Shown here one piece after another: positions 33,407-43,193 of a stretch of DNA of 61,247 nt. Position 1 is the stretch's first letter, and each line of letters begins with the position of its first letter. Source of the stretch: Aquimarina rhabdastrellae (GTDB taxonomy: Bacteria > Bacteroidota > Bacteroidia > Flavobacteriales > Flavobacteriaceae); assembly GCA_947387485.1 (NCBI GenBank), contig CANDNT010000021.1, positions 1-61,247 of the forward strand, in the 5' to 3' direction. Below the pieces are notes generated by a model. The model was not told the DNA's origin and did not search any database. It saw only the letters and a list, made by a program, of their open reading frames with translations. Made by a program: the position numbers and the translations under genes.

Positions 33407-35965
33407 TTGAAACAATTTTTGACAAAAATATTACTTATTCTTATACTGGGAGTATTTTTTATCTCATGTAATGCAGTTAAGAGAGTTAATGAAGACGAAT
33501 ATCTTTTAATAGATAATAAAATTCTAGTTGATGAAAAAAAATCAAAAGAAGAAGCTTTAACCAATCAATTATTACAAAAGCCTAATTCTACATTATTTGG
33601 TACTCCTTTTAGATTACACATATATAATTTGGCAAAAGAACATCCTGATTCTTCATTTACAAACTGGTTATACAAAAAACCTAAGCGTTATGACCGTTTG
33701 GTAAATTTCTTATCAAAAAAGCAAGTTAATCGTTTAGGAACTTCGTATACTAATTTTAATAATTGGCTTAAAGAAACTGGAGAAGCTCCTGTTATTATCA
33801 ATGAAGCCAAAGCCAAAAGATCTGCAAAACGTCTTCAAGCTTATTATTTTCACAATGGATGGTTTAACGTTTCTACTGATTATAAAATCGTTCCTCAAAA
33901 AAATAAAAAGGCAAAAATTGAATATTCTATTACTCCTAAGAAACCTTATTTCATAGATTCTATAGGTACTCGTATTGCATCTACAGTAGTTGATTCTTTA
34001 TATAATGTTCATAAAAATAATTCTCCTATTGTTAAGGGTGAACAATACAAAACTTCAAATATAGAATCCGAAAGAAATCGTCTTACTTCTTTGTTTAGAA
34101 ATTCTGGATTATATCATTTTGAAAAAGAATTTATAAAATTTGATGCTGATACGGTTAATACCAATCATAAGGTCAATTTAAACGTTCTTATTTCTGACCG
34201 ACAAATTACAGAAGGACATGAATCTTATAAAGTACCGTTTAAAGTACACAAAATAAGTCGTGTAAATATTTTTACTGACTATACCTATAAGAATAAAGAT
34301 AATCCTATTAAAGATAGTACAAATTATAAAGGATATCATCTCTATAGCTATGATAAAATTCGTTTTAATCGCAAAGCACTTACAAATGCAGTATTAATAA
34401 CTCCTGGAGATATTTTTAAAGATAGTGATCGCACGCTCACATATAACCAAATAAACAATTTACGTACATTTAAATATCCTAATATTAGATACGAATTAGA
34501 TCCTAAAGATTCAACTCAAACTAGTCTTATTGCTAATGTATTATTAACACCAAGAAAAAAATATAGTGCTAATTTTGAGTTTGATGTTTCTACATCTACA
34601 ATTCAAAATTTCGGAATTGGTTTTGGTGGTTCTTTTACGTTTAGAAATTTATTTCACGGTGCAGAAACTTTAGAAATATCTGCAAGAGGAAGTGTCGGTT
34701 CTTCAAGAGATGCAACACTAAGTGACAGTCGCTTTTTTAATATTTCAGAAATTGGTACCGACTTAAAACTTACGTTTCCTAAGATCTTGTTTCCTATAAA
34801 TACAAACAATCTTATTCCTAAACATTCTTCTCCCAAAACCAGTCTTACTGTAGGTATTAGTACACAGCAAAATATTGGTTTGGACAAGCAAAATGCTTCT
34901 GGAATTTTCAGTTATAAATGGACACCTAGTAAAGCTATTACTAATCAGTTTGATATTATTAATGCGCAATACGTTAGAAACTTAAACACTAGTAATTATT
35001 TTAATGTATATAATAATTCTTATTCACGTTTAAACTCTATTGCTTTAAACCTACCTTCAAACCAACTTAATGATGCTTTTCTTGACGATAACGGAAATTT
35101 ATCAATTCCTAGAGGAGCTAATAGCTTTATCATTGATGCACTAGGTAACAATCCTCCTGAGGCATTAACAGCCGATGATTTATTTCAAATTAGCAGTATT
35201 AACGAACGTAAAAATAGATTGACAGAAGACAATTTAATTTTTGCCTCTAATTATACTTTTATTCATAATAATCGAGAAAATATTTATGATGAAAATTTCT
35301 CTAGATTTCGCGTTAAGCTAGAGTTAGCTGGTAATGTATTATCAGGTATTGCAAATCTTACAAGTTTACAAAGAAACGATAATGATCGTTATGAAATTTT
35401 TGGTGTTGAGTTTTCTCAATATGCAAAAACAGAAATCGATTATATCAAACATTGGGATTTAGGTAAACGAAAAGTTCTAGCTTTTAGAGCATCTGGGGGT
35501 ATTGCCATTCCTTATGGAAATGCCAATAATATACCTTTTACTCGAAGTTTCTTTGGAGGTGGTCCTAACGATAATCGTGCTTGGGTTGCTTATGAGTTAG
35601 GTCCAGGTAGTAGTGGCGGACTTAATGAATTTAATGAAGCTAATCTAAAAATTGCTGCAAATCTAGAATACCGTTATAATTTATTAGGATCTCTTCACGG
35701 AGCATTTTTTGTCGATGCAGGAAACATCTGGAATGTATTAGACAATGTAGAAGAAGAAAGCGCCACCTTTACAAAACTAGATGATATTCAAGAAATTGCT
35801 GTAGGAAGTGGTCTAGGTTTACGTTATGATTTTAACTTCTTTGTAATACGATTTGATGTAGGTTTTAAAACGTTTAATCCAGCAAATAACGAAGATCAAC
35901 GCTGGTTTAAAGGCTATAATTTATCAAAAGCTGTATATAATGTAGGGATCAACTACCCATTTTAA
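33407..35965 (+). CDS. tamL: TamL-type BamA-family outer-membrane lipoprotein
   Basis: An 852-residue Omp85 protein. Translation starts with TTG, giving a lipoprotein signal MKQFLTKILLILILGVFFIS with Cys at 21. Periplasmic POTRA-like domains occupy about 90-370 (for example PYFIDSIGTRIAS). A C-terminal 16-strand barrel (about 390-852) ends GINYPF with terminal Phe. The lipid anchor on a BamA-like protein is the mark of Bacteroidota TamL, which works with TamB in envelope protein or lipid transport. tamB is not adjacent here. Confidence 0.88.
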   Translation: MKQFLTKILLILILGVFFISCNAVKRVNEDEYLLIDNKILVDEKKSKEEALTNQLLQKPNSTLFGTPFRLHIYNLAKEHPDSSFTNWLYKKPKRYDRLVNFLSKKQVNRLGTSYTNFNNWLKETGEAPVIINEAKAKRSAKRLQAYYFHNGWFNVSTDYKIVPQKNKKAKIEYSITPKKPYFIDSIGTRIASTVVDSLYNVHKNNSPIVKGEQYKTSNIESERNRLTSLFRNSGLYHFEKEFIKFDADTVNTNHKVNLNVLISDRQITEGHESYKVPFKVHKISRVNIFTDYTYKNKDNPIKDSTNYKGYHLYSYDKIRFNRKALTNAVLITPGDIFKDSDRTLTYNQINNLRTFKYPNIRYELDPKDSTQTSLIANVLLTPRKKYSANFEFDVSTSTIQNFGIGFGGSFTFRNLFHGAETLEISARGSVGSSRDATLSDSRFFNISEIGTDLKLTFPKILFPINTNNLIPKHSSPKTSLTVGISTQQNIGLDKQNASGIFSYKWTPSKAITNQFDIINAQYVRNLNTSNYFNVYNNSYSRLNSIALNLPSNQLNDAFLDDNGNLSIPRGANSFIIDALGNNPPEALTADDLFQISSINERKNRLTEDNLIFASNYTFIHNNRENIYDENFSRFRVKLELAGNVLSGIANLTSLQRNDNDRYEIFGVEFSQYAKTEIDYIKHWDLGKRKVLAFRASGGIAIPYGNANNIPFTRSFFGGGPNDNRAWVAYELGPGSSGGLNEFNEANLKIAANLEYRYNLLGSLHGAFFVDAGNIWNVLDNVEEESATFTKLDDIQEIAVGSGLGLRYDFNFFVIRFDVGFKTFNPANNEDQRWFKGYNLSKAVYNVGINYPF

Positions 35966-36060
35966 AAATCAAGCAATGCATTTATTATGCATACATAGCA
36001 ATTCCTGTGTTTTTCAAGGGAATTAATATCTTTTATAAAATCCATTACATTAAATTTTAT

Positions 36061-36068
36061 TATTTTTG
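36061..36068 (+). promoter_or_regulatory. Predicted -10 box of fbaA
   Basis: TATTTTTG followed by TGAG, 25 bp upstream of the ATG. Confidence 0.45.
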
Positions 36069-36093
36069 TGAGCTTATAAACCAAAACTAAATT

Positions 36094-37161
36094 ATGAGTC
36101 ACAACATCAAACCAGGAGTTGCAACAGGAGATGAAGTACAAGCTATCTTTAATTATGCCAAAGAAAAAGGATTTGCTTTACCTGCTGTTAATGTAATTGG
36201 ATCTAATTCTATCAACGCCGTATTAGAAACTGCCGCTGAGATTAATTCGCCAGTTATCATTCAATTTTCTAATGGAGGTGCGCAATTCAATGCCGGTAAA
36301 GGATTATCAAACGATGGACAAAAAGCAGCTATTGCAGGAGCTGTAGCTGGAGCTAAACACGTTCATTTAATGGCCGAAGCTTATAGTGTTCCTGTTATTT
36401 TACATACAGATCACTGTGCAAAAAAATTACTTCCTTGGATTGATGGATTATTAGATGCTGGAGAAGCATTTTACAAAGAAACAGGTAAACCATTATACAG
36501 TTCTCATATGATAGATCTTTCTGAAGAGTCTTTAGAAGAAAATATCGAGATCTGTAAAGAGTATTTAACTCGAATGAGCAAAATGGGTATGACTTTGGAG
36601 ATCGAACTAGGAATCACAGGTGGTGAAGAAGATGGTGTAGACAATAGTGATGTAGACGATTCAAAATTATATACACAACCAGAAGAAGTTGCTTATGCTT
36701 ATGAAGAATTAAGTAAAGTAAGTGATAAATTTACTATCGCTGCTGCTTTTGGAAATGTTCACGGAGTATACAAACCAGGAAACGTAAAATTAACTCCAAA
36801 AATCCTTAAAAATTCTCAAGAATTTATTTCAGAAAAATATAATGTTGGTCCTAACCACATCGACTTTGTATTTCATGGAGGAAGCGGTTCTTCATTAGAA
36901 GAAATCAGAGAATCTATAGGTTATGGAGTTATTAAAATGAATATCGATACCGATTTACAATTTGCTTTCAATGAAGGAATTCGTGATTATATGACTTCAA
37001 AAATTGAATATCTTAAAACGCAGATCGGAAATCCTGAAGGTAGCGATGAACCTAATAAGAAATATTACGATCCTAGAAAATGGTTACGTGAAGGAGAACT
37101 TACTTTTAAAAGTCGCTTAAAAAAGGCTTTTGAAGATTTAAATAACGTAAACACATTATAA
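36094..37161 (+). CDS. fbaA: Fructose-bisphosphate aldolase, class II
   Basis: A zinc-dependent glycolytic enzyme of 355 residues cleaving fructose 1,6-bisphosphate. It is of the E. coli FbaA type: FALPAVNVIGSNSINAVLE, zinc and catalytic residues in ILHTDHCAKKLLPW, IELGITGGEEDGVD, AAAFGNVHGVYKPG (His ligand) and FVFHGGSGSS with IKMNIDTDLQFA for phosphate binding. It has its own promoter, and a terminator-like hairpin separates it from accD. Confidence 0.96.
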   Translation: MSHNIKPGVATGDEVQAIFNYAKEKGFALPAVNVIGSNSINAVLETAAEINSPVIIQFSNGGAQFNAGKGLSNDGQKAAIAGAVAGAKHVHLMAEAYSVPVILHTDHCAKKLLPWIDGLLDAGEAFYKETGKPLYSSHMIDLSEESLEENIEICKEYLTRMSKMGMTLEIELGITGGEEDGVDNSDVDDSKLYTQPEEVAYAYEELSKVSDKFTIAAAFGNVHGVYKPGNVKLTPKILKNSQEFISEKYNVGPNHIDFVFHGGSGSSLEEIRESIGYGVIKMNIDTDLQFAFNEGIRDYMTSKIEYLKTQIGNPEGSDEPNKKYYDPRKWLREGELTFKSRLKKAFEDLNNVNTL

Positions 37162-37174
37162 AATAAGAACAACC

Positions 37175-37226
37175 AAGCTGGAACTTATCAAAAAAGACTA
37201 ACCACTTTTAAGTTTCAGCTTTTTTA
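37175..37226 (+). terminator. Terminator between fbaA and accD
   Basis: 13-bp stem AAGCTGGAACTTA/TAAGTTTCAGCTT (one G-U pair) followed by TTTTTT. It should limit read-through from fbaA into accD, 12 bp downstream. Confidence 0.75.
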
Positions 37227-37238
37227 ATAGTATGATTT

Positions 37239-38102
37239 ATGGCTTGGTTTAAAAGAAAACAAAAAGGTATACAAACTGCTACAGAGGACAAAAAAGATGT
37301 TCCTAAAGGGCTATGGTATAAATCTCCAACAGGTAAAATTGTTGATGCAGAAGAATTAGAGAAAAATTTCTACGTAAGTCCTGAAGACGGTTACCATGTT
37401 CGAATTGGTAGTGCAGAGTATTTTAAAATTCTGTTTGACAATAATGAATTTGAAGAGCTTGATGCTGACCTAACTTCTATTGATCCGCTTAATTTTAAGG
37501 ATACAAAAAAATATACTGATCGTTTAAAACAAGCTCAAGAAAAAACTAATCTTAAAGACGCTGTTCGTACTGCCGTAGGGAAATCTAACGGTAATGATTT
37601 AGTTATTGCTTGTATGGATTTTGCCTTTATTGGAGGGTCAATGGGAAGTGTTGTAGGTGAAAAAATTGCTCGTGCAGCAGATTATTCTCTAAAAAACAAC
37701 ATCCCGTTAATGATCATTTCAAAATCTGGAGGTGCTCGTATGATGGAAGCTGCTATATCTTTAATGCAGCTAGCCAAAACTTCGGCTAGATTAGCTCAAT
37801 TAGCAGATGCAGGTATTCCATACATTTCATTATGTACAGATCCAACTACTGGAGGAACTACAGCTTCTTTTGCAATGTTAGGTGATATTAATATTTCTGA
37901 GCCAGGTGCTTTAATTGGTTTTGCAGGTCCTCGTGTTGTAAGAGACACCACAGGTAAAGAATTACCTGAAGGATTCCAAACTGCAGAATTCTTAAAAGAA
38001 CACGGTTTCCTTGATTTTATTTCTCCTAGACAAGATTTAAAACAAAAAGTAAACTTATACTTAGACCTTATCCTTAACCGTCCGTTATCGATAGCGCAAT
38101 AA
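37239..38102 (+). CDS. accD: Acetyl-CoA carboxylase carboxyltransferase subunit beta
   Basis: A 287-residue subunit transferring carboxyl from biotin to acetyl-CoA, the first step of fatty-acid synthesis. The crotonase-like core is intact (ISKSGGARMMEAAISLMQLAK; DPTTGGTTASFAMLGD; GFAGPRVV). The N-terminal zinc ribbon, with four cysteines in E. coli, keeps its frame (GLWYKSPTGK and FYVSPEDGYH), but the cysteine positions are Ser29, Gly32, Ser47 and Asp50, so no zinc can bind. The remaining subunits are encoded elsewhere. A strong terminator follows. Confidence 0.94.
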   Translation: MAWFKRKQKGIQTATEDKKDVPKGLWYKSPTGKIVDAEELEKNFYVSPEDGYHVRIGSAEYFKILFDNNEFEELDADLTSIDPLNFKDTKKYTDRLKQAQEKTNLKDAVRTAVGKSNGNDLVIACMDFAFIGGSMGSVVGEKIARAADYSLKNNIPLMIISKSGGARMMEAAISLMQLAKTSARLAQLADAGIPYISLCTDPTTGGTTASFAMLGDINISEPGALIGFAGPRVVRDTTGKELPEGFQTAEFLKEHGFLDFISPRQDLKQKVNLYLDLILNRPLSIAQ

Positions 38103-38121
38103 GTTTGAGTTATATGATATT

Positions 38122-38160
38122 AAAAACCCGATTACAAATTATAGTAATCGGGTTTTTACT
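38122..38160 (+). terminator. Terminator after accD
   Basis: 14-bp perfect stem AAAAACCCGATTAC/GTAATCGGGTTTTT with an 8-base loop. Confidence 0.88.
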
Positions 38161-38428
38161 TTAAAAAAATCTCAATAGCAAAAAGGAAATTATTACATCA
38201 ATAATACCTATAATTCTCTATACTTAATAGTTTATCACAATATTGCTTTTATTCTTAATATTCTAACTGTTATTACTAACAGTATCAATCTAAAAATTAA
38301 CAACTTATAAAACTGTGAAAGAGTTTTATATTTTTTGTAATAAAAGTGATTTATTCTTTCAAAAAACAATATATTTGCAGCTTTATTACGATATGTAATA
38401 CATAAAAATCATTTAAAATAATATTGGA
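38161..38428. other. AT-rich promoter region of rpsO
   Basis: Apart from the -10 box at 38370-38377, no gene or structure is seen. S15 often represses its own mRNA, but I could not identify a pseudoknot here by eye. Confidence 0.35.
38370..38377 (+). promoter_or_regulatory. Predicted -10 box of rpsO
   Basis: TATATTTG followed by CAG, 52 bp before the ATG. Confidence 0.5.
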
Positions 38429-38698
38429 ATGTATTTAACAAAAGAAATTAAAGAAGAAATTTTCGCAAAACACGGTAAAGGAAAGAACGATTCTGGATCT
38501 GCAGAAGGACAAATCGCTTTATTCACTTTCAGAATTTCACACTTAACAGAGCACTTAAAAAAGAATCGTAAAGATTATAATACAGAGCGTTCTCTAGTAA
38601 AGTTAGTTGGTAAGCGTAGAGATTTACTTGACTACTTAAAGAACAAGGATATCATGAGATACCGTGCTATCGTAAAAGAATTAGGATTAAGAAAATAA
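38429..38698 (+). CDS. rpsO: 30S ribosomal protein S15
   Basis: An 89-residue protein binding the 16S rRNA central domain as a primary assembly protein. Family signatures are KHGKGKNDSGSAEGQIALFT, HLKKNRKDYNTERSLVKLVG and KRRDLLDYL. The length equals the family norm. Strong terminator directly after the stop; pnp follows 158 bp later, the usual rpsO-pnp order. Confidence 0.97.
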   Translation: MYLTKEIKEEIFAKHGKGKNDSGSAEGQIALFTFRISHLTEHLKKNRKDYNTERSLVKLVGKRRDLLDYLKNKDIMRYRAIVKELGLRK

Positions 38699-38704
38699 TT
38701 TTCG

Positions 38705-38727
38705 AGGGGCTTTGTGCCCCTTTTTTA
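38705..38727 (+). terminator. Terminator after rpsO
   Basis: GC-rich hairpin GGGGC/GCCCC with loop TTTGT followed by TTTTTT. Confidence 0.85.
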
Positions 38728-38856
38728 TTTCAATATTAGAAAGATAAAACAAAGTCATTAACAATATATCACCCTAAATGGTAAACTAGGGTAGTTTTTC
38801 ATTGGTCATACCACTACAACAACACAACGACCATTGTATAATTAGAAAAAAAATAT

Positions 38857-41028
38857 ATGATTCCACAAACTTTCAATGAAGTTATTGAGTTAGGAGATGG
38901 AAGAACAATCTCACTCGAAACTGGAAAACTAGCAAAACAAGCAGATGGTTCTGTTGTTGTAAGAATGGGAGATGCTATGCTACTTGCTACAGTAGTTTCA
39001 GCTAGATCTGCAAGCCCAGGAATTGATTTTTTACCACTTACGGTAGATTATCGCGAAAAATTTGCAGCTGCAGGAAGATTTCCTGGTGGTTTCTTTAAGA
39101 GGGAAGCTCGTCCTAGTACTGAAGAGATTTTAACAATGCGTCTTGTAGATCGTGTACTACGTCCTCTTTTCCCAAAAGATTATCATGCAGAAACACAAAT
39201 CATGATTCAATTAATGTCTCATGATCCTAATGTAATGCCTGATGCGTTAGCTGGTTTAGCAGCTTCTGCAGCACTTCAATTATCAGATATCCCATTTGAA
39301 TCTCCAATCTCTGAGGTAAGAGTAGCAAGAGTTGATGGTGAGTTTATCGTTAATCCAAGTTTTGAGCAACTTGAAAATGCTGATATGGATTTAATGGTAG
39401 GTGCTTCTGCTGATTCTGTTGCTATGGTAGAAGGAGAAATGGATGAAGTTTCTGAAGAAGAAATGGTAGCTGCTATCAAAGTTGCTCACGACGCTATCAA
39501 AATTCAATGTGAAGCGCAAGTACGTCTTGCTGAAGCTGTAGGTAAAAAAGAAACTCGCGAATATGAACCAGAAGAAAAAGACGAAGATCTTGAAACTAAG
39601 GTTCGCGAAATGGCTTATGACAAATGTTATGCTATAGCCAAAGCTGGGTCATCAAAAAAAGAACGTGGTGAAGCTTTCTCTCTTGTAAAAGAAGAAATTC
39701 AAGCTACTTTTACTGAAGAAGAATTAGAAGAAAAAGGAGATTTAATCTCTAAATATTTTAGCGCAGCACATAAAGCTGCTGTACGTGATTTAGTATTAAA
39801 TGAAGGATTACGTCTTGATAGTCGTAAAACTACAGATATAAGACCAATCTGGTGTGAAGTAGATTACTTACCTTCTACTCACGGATCTTCTATCTTTACT
39901 CGTGGGGAAACTCAAGCCTTAGCAACTGTTACTCTTGGTACATCAAGAGAAGCTAATGTTATTGATTTACCTACACAACAAGGAGAAGAAACTTTCTATT
40001 TACACTATAACTTCCCTCCTTTCTCAACTGGAGAAGCTAGACCTTTACGTGGTACTTCTCGTCGTGAAATCGGTCACGGAAACCTAGCACAACGTGCCTT
40101 AAAAGGAATGATTCCTGATGATTGTCCATATACTGTACGTGTAGTAGCTGAAGTATTAGAATCAAATGGTTCTTCTTCTATGGCTACAGTATGTTCTGGT
40201 ACTATGGCATTAATGGATGCTGGTGTACAATTAAAGAAACCTGTATCTGGAATCGCTATGGGATTAATTTCTGATGGTGAGCGTTATGCTGTATTATCTG
40301 ATATTTTAGGAGATGAAGATCACTTAGGTGATATGGACTTTAAAGTAACAGGTACAGAAGATGGTATTACTGCTTGTCAAATGGATATTAAAATCAAAGG
40401 TCTTTCTTATGAAATTCTTGTAAATGCATTACAACAAGCTCGTGACGGTCGTTTACATATTCTAGGAAAACTTACTGATACGATTCAAACTCCTAACGAA
40501 GCGGTTAAACCTCATGCTCCTAAGATTATTACTACAACAATCCCAGAAGATTTCATTGGTGCTTTAATCGGTCCTGGAGGAAAGAATATCCAAGAATTAC
40601 AAAAAGAAACAGAAACTACTATCGTAATTACTGAAGCAGAGGGTGTAGGTGTCGTTGAAATTCTTGGAAATAATCAAGATGGTATCGATACTGTGTTAAC
40701 AAGAGTAGCTGCACTTACTTTTAAGCCAGAAAAAGGGAGCGTTTATGAAGTTAAAGTCACTAAGCTTCTTGATTTTGGTGCTGTAGTAGAGTATACCGAA
40801 GCTCCTGGGAATGAAGTTTTATTACACATCTCTGAGTTGGCTTGGGAACGTACAAATAATGTAACCGATGTAGTTAATCTAGGTGATGTTATTGATGTAA
40901 AGTATTTTGGTGTTGATCCTAAAACTAGAAAAGAAAAAGTTTCTAGAAAGGCTTTATTACCACGTCCACCACGTGAAGATAAACCAAGAAAAAATTCGCA
41001 ACCAAAAGAAACTAAAAAAGAAAATTAA
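38857..41028 (+). CDS. pnp: Polynucleotide phosphorylase
   Basis: A 723-residue 3'-5' phosphorolytic exoribonuclease. Two RNase PH domains (first from about 10; second about 310-540) flank a helical linker. KH (about 555-610; DFIGALIGPGGKNIQELQKE) and S1 (about 620-690; GSVYEVKVTKLLDFGAVVEY) domains follow. Catalytic-face motifs such as GRFPGGFFKREARPS, RPLRGTSRREIGHG and SGIAMGLI are present. A lysine-rich tail ends the protein. It sits downstream of rpsO as in many bacteria. Confidence 0.97.
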   Translation: MIPQTFNEVIELGDGRTISLETGKLAKQADGSVVVRMGDAMLLATVVSARSASPGIDFLPLTVDYREKFAAAGRFPGGFFKREARPSTEEILTMRLVDRVLRPLFPKDYHAETQIMIQLMSHDPNVMPDALAGLAASAALQLSDIPFESPISEVRVARVDGEFIVNPSFEQLENADMDLMVGASADSVAMVEGEMDEVSEEEMVAAIKVAHDAIKIQCEAQVRLAEAVGKKETREYEPEEKDEDLETKVREMAYDKCYAIAKAGSSKKERGEAFSLVKEEIQATFTEEELEEKGDLISKYFSAAHKAAVRDLVLNEGLRLDSRKTTDIRPIWCEVDYLPSTHGSSIFTRGETQALATVTLGTSREANVIDLPTQQGEETFYLHYNFPPFSTGEARPLRGTSRREIGHGNLAQRALKGMIPDDCPYTVRVVAEVLESNGSSSMATVCSGTMALMDAGVQLKKPVSGIAMGLISDGERYAVLSDILGDEDHLGDMDFKVTGTEDGITACQMDIKIKGLSYEILVNALQQARDGRLHILGKLTDTIQTPNEAVKPHAPKIITTTIPEDFIGALIGPGGKNIQELQKETETTIVITEAEGVGVVEILGNNQDGIDTVLTRVAALTFKPEKGSVYEVKVTKLLDFGAVVEYTEAPGNEVLLHISELAWERTNNVTDVVNLGDVIDVKYFGVDPKTRKEKVSRKALLPRPPREDKPRKNSQPKETKKEN

Positions 41029-41051
41029 AAAACTTTTTTATCATAATTCTC

Positions 41052-41085
41052 AAAAGCACTTTCTAATAGAAAGTGCTTTTTTTTA
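41052..41085 (+). terminator. Terminator after pnp
   Basis: 13-bp stem AAAAGCACTTTCT/AGAAAGTGCTTTT with a 3-base loop and an extended T-run. Confidence 0.88.
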
Positions 41086-41220
41086 TTACTATTTGAAAAA
41101 TAATTCATTTATACGCAACCTTTTTAAAATCATAAGACTATAGGGTAAATCAAAACTTTTAGTTTCAACCCTGAATATCACACATTTAACATAAAACACA
41201 ACTCATCAAATATTCCTTAA

Positions 41221-41772
41221 TTGAATTTAAATCAACTCATAAAAGCTTGTAAAAAGAATAATGCGAAAGCGCAGAGTGATTTGTATCAAAAATATAAGGA
41301 TACGTTATATGTTTTATGTCTAAAGTATTGCCGTAATACAGAGGAAGCGGAAGATAATCTACATGATACTTTCATAGAAATATTTAAATCAATTTCAAAA
41401 TATAAAGGCAAAGGCTCTTTTGAAGGATGGATGAAACGTATAGCTATTAATAAGGCAATTACAAAATATAATAAGGGTAGTTTTTCTAATATAGTTATCA
41501 AAGATGAACTTTTATCTGATACTTCTGTAGATGCAGAATCTATGCAAATTCCCTTACATACTATATTAAATTTAATACAGCAGCTACCTGATCAATATAG
41601 ACTTGTTTTTAATTTATACGAACTGGATGATTATTCTCATAAAGAAATTGCTTCTCTATTATCAATCTCTGAAAGCACCTCTAAATCAAATCTACATAGA
41701 GCAAAATCAATCTTAAAGAAAAAATTAAGAGAAGAAACAACTTTAAAAACCTATTCAAATTCGATTGCATGA
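41221..41772 (+). CDS. ECF-type RNA polymerase sigma factor
   Basis: A 183-residue sigma-70-family protein with region 2 (about 20-90: LYQKYKDTLYVLCLKYCRN, ..AEDNLHDTFIEIF.., FEGWMKRIAINKA) and region 4 (about 125-175: LPDQYRLVFNLYELDDYSHKEIA and SISESTSKSNLHRAK). It starts with TTG at 41221. The next gene overlaps by 4 bp (ATGA) and encodes a membrane protein with an N-terminal cytosolic part, the usual sigma/anti-sigma arrangement. Confidence 0.92.
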   Translation: MNLNQLIKACKKNNAKAQSDLYQKYKDTLYVLCLKYCRNTEEAEDNLHDTFIEIFKSISKYKGKGSFEGWMKRIAINKAITKYNKGSFSNIVIKDELLSDTSVDAESMQIPLHTILNLIQQLPDQYRLVFNLYELDDYSHKEIASLLSISESTSKSNLHRAKSILKKKLREETTLKTYSNSIA

Positions 41773-42992
41773 AAAATAAAAAAGATATAGGGTTAGTTTT
41801 TAAAGAACAGTTACAAGAGTATACTTTGTCACCCGACAATCAAGTATGGGATAAAATAGTTGCTGAATTACCACAACAGAAAAACAAAAAAAATCGAATC
41901 CTTTTATGGGTTTTATTGGGATCTAGTGCTCTTTTATTTTCATTATTTATTTTTAAAAATTTCTTTCAACAAGGAACTACCACTACATTTATGTCTCTAG
42001 AAAATTCAAATATTCCTTGTACTACTAATCAACAAATAAATAATGTAATCACAAGTACAGATACATTATTATTAACAAAGTCAGAAATTTTAGATTCATC
42101 ATCTATTCAATACTCAAATATATCTACAATACAAAAGAAAAAAACTTCTATTCAAAATAATGTAACTCAAAGAACAGCTTTCAATCATTCTAAAAACACC
42201 ACTCTACTTCCACAAACAAGGAACATTTCAAACATTACTTCTATAAAGCCTATTGACTCTATTCTTTTTACTTCGATAAACCTAAAAACTATAGAAGTAA
42301 TAAAACCATTAGAAATTATTATTGATACAATTCCTATACCAACCAAAAAACAAAGTAAATGGAGTATCTACCTACAAAGTAATTTAACTCATAACAATAT
42401 ACTTAATACAGATAGCAATTTAGATACTCGTCTTAATACTTATCATATCAAGAATCAAACTTCTTTTAATTATGGATTATATCTTAATTATAATGCTTCA
42501 TCTCGTATTATTTTTAGAATAGGTATTCATCGTTTATTAACAACAAAGACATATAACGACATTGACCTTAGTAGCATTACTATTTCTTCATTATCCAATG
42601 CTACACTACAAAACAATGCTTTATTAAATAATAATTCAACGATAGATTTAAATCAAGAAATAACTTATTTAGAAATACCATTAGAAGTAAAGTATACATT
42701 CATCAATAAAAGAATTAAAGCCTCACTTATTGGTGGTTTTAGCTATTTAACATTAAAAGAAAATGAATTAAGAATTCTAAATAACGAAAATTTATCAATC
42801 ACAGGAACTCAAAATAATCTAACAAAAAAGAGTATACTTTTCAATATAGGGTTAAGCCTACAAACTAAACTATTTCATCGTTTTTATTTCAATTTTGATC
42901 CTATTTTAAAACTTAACGCGCAACCTACAAACAACACAAATACAAACAATTACTTATTACAGCTACAATCTGGAATTGAATACAGATTTTAA
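41769..42992 (+). CDS. Probable anti-sigma factor with C-terminal barrel-like domain
   Basis: A 407-residue protein coupled to the ECF sigma gene. The N-terminal cytosolic part (about 1-42) contains SPDNQVWDKIVAELPQQ, a segment common at the start of Flavobacteriia anti-sigma-type proteins. One transmembrane helix (about 44-62, ILLWVLLGSSALLFSLFIF) follows, then a Ser/Thr/Asn-rich linker (about 65-195). The C-terminal domain (about 195-407) has alternating strands of outer-membrane barrel type (NYGLYLNYNASSRIIFRIGI; LLQLQSGIEYRF). If both halves work, it would span the envelope. The exact family is not known to me. Confidence 0.7.
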   Translation: MKNKKDIGLVFKEQLQEYTLSPDNQVWDKIVAELPQQKNKKNRILLWVLLGSSALLFSLFIFKNFFQQGTTTTFMSLENSNIPCTTNQQINNVITSTDTLLLTKSEILDSSSIQYSNISTIQKKKTSIQNNVTQRTAFNHSKNTTLLPQTRNISNITSIKPIDSILFTSINLKTIEVIKPLEIIIDTIPIPTKKQSKWSIYLQSNLTHNNILNTDSNLDTRLNTYHIKNQTSFNYGLYLNYNASSRIIFRIGIHRLLTTKTYNDIDLSSITISSLSNATLQNNALLNNNSTIDLNQEITYLEIPLEVKYTFINKRIKASLIGGFSYLTLKENELRILNNENLSITGTQNNLTKKSILFNIGLSLQTKLFHRFYFNFDPILKLNAQPTNNTNTNNYLLQLQSGIEYRF

Positions 42993-43181
42993 TTTTTCAC
43001 ATAATCCTTATTCTTCACTTTATAGACCGTTCTATGCTGTTTCTTGCATAGAATGGTTTTAGTCTTATACATGTTATTTTTAATAAAAAAGAAATAATTA
43101 TCATGTTTTTTGTAACATTTAAATCAAAATCTACGTATAACCTATTGTAAGCATATAAATGTTTATGAAATATAAAACTTT

Positions 43182-43188
43182 AGGAGGA
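43182..43188 (+). promoter_or_regulatory. Strong Shine-Dalgarno sequence before rpoD
   Basis: AGGAGGA (within TTTAGGAGGAGATAG) lies 5 bp before the ATG. It stands out because almost no other gene in this window has one, as expected for Bacteroidota, whose ribosomes hide the anti-SD. Confidence 0.75.
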
Positions 43189-43193
43189 GATAG

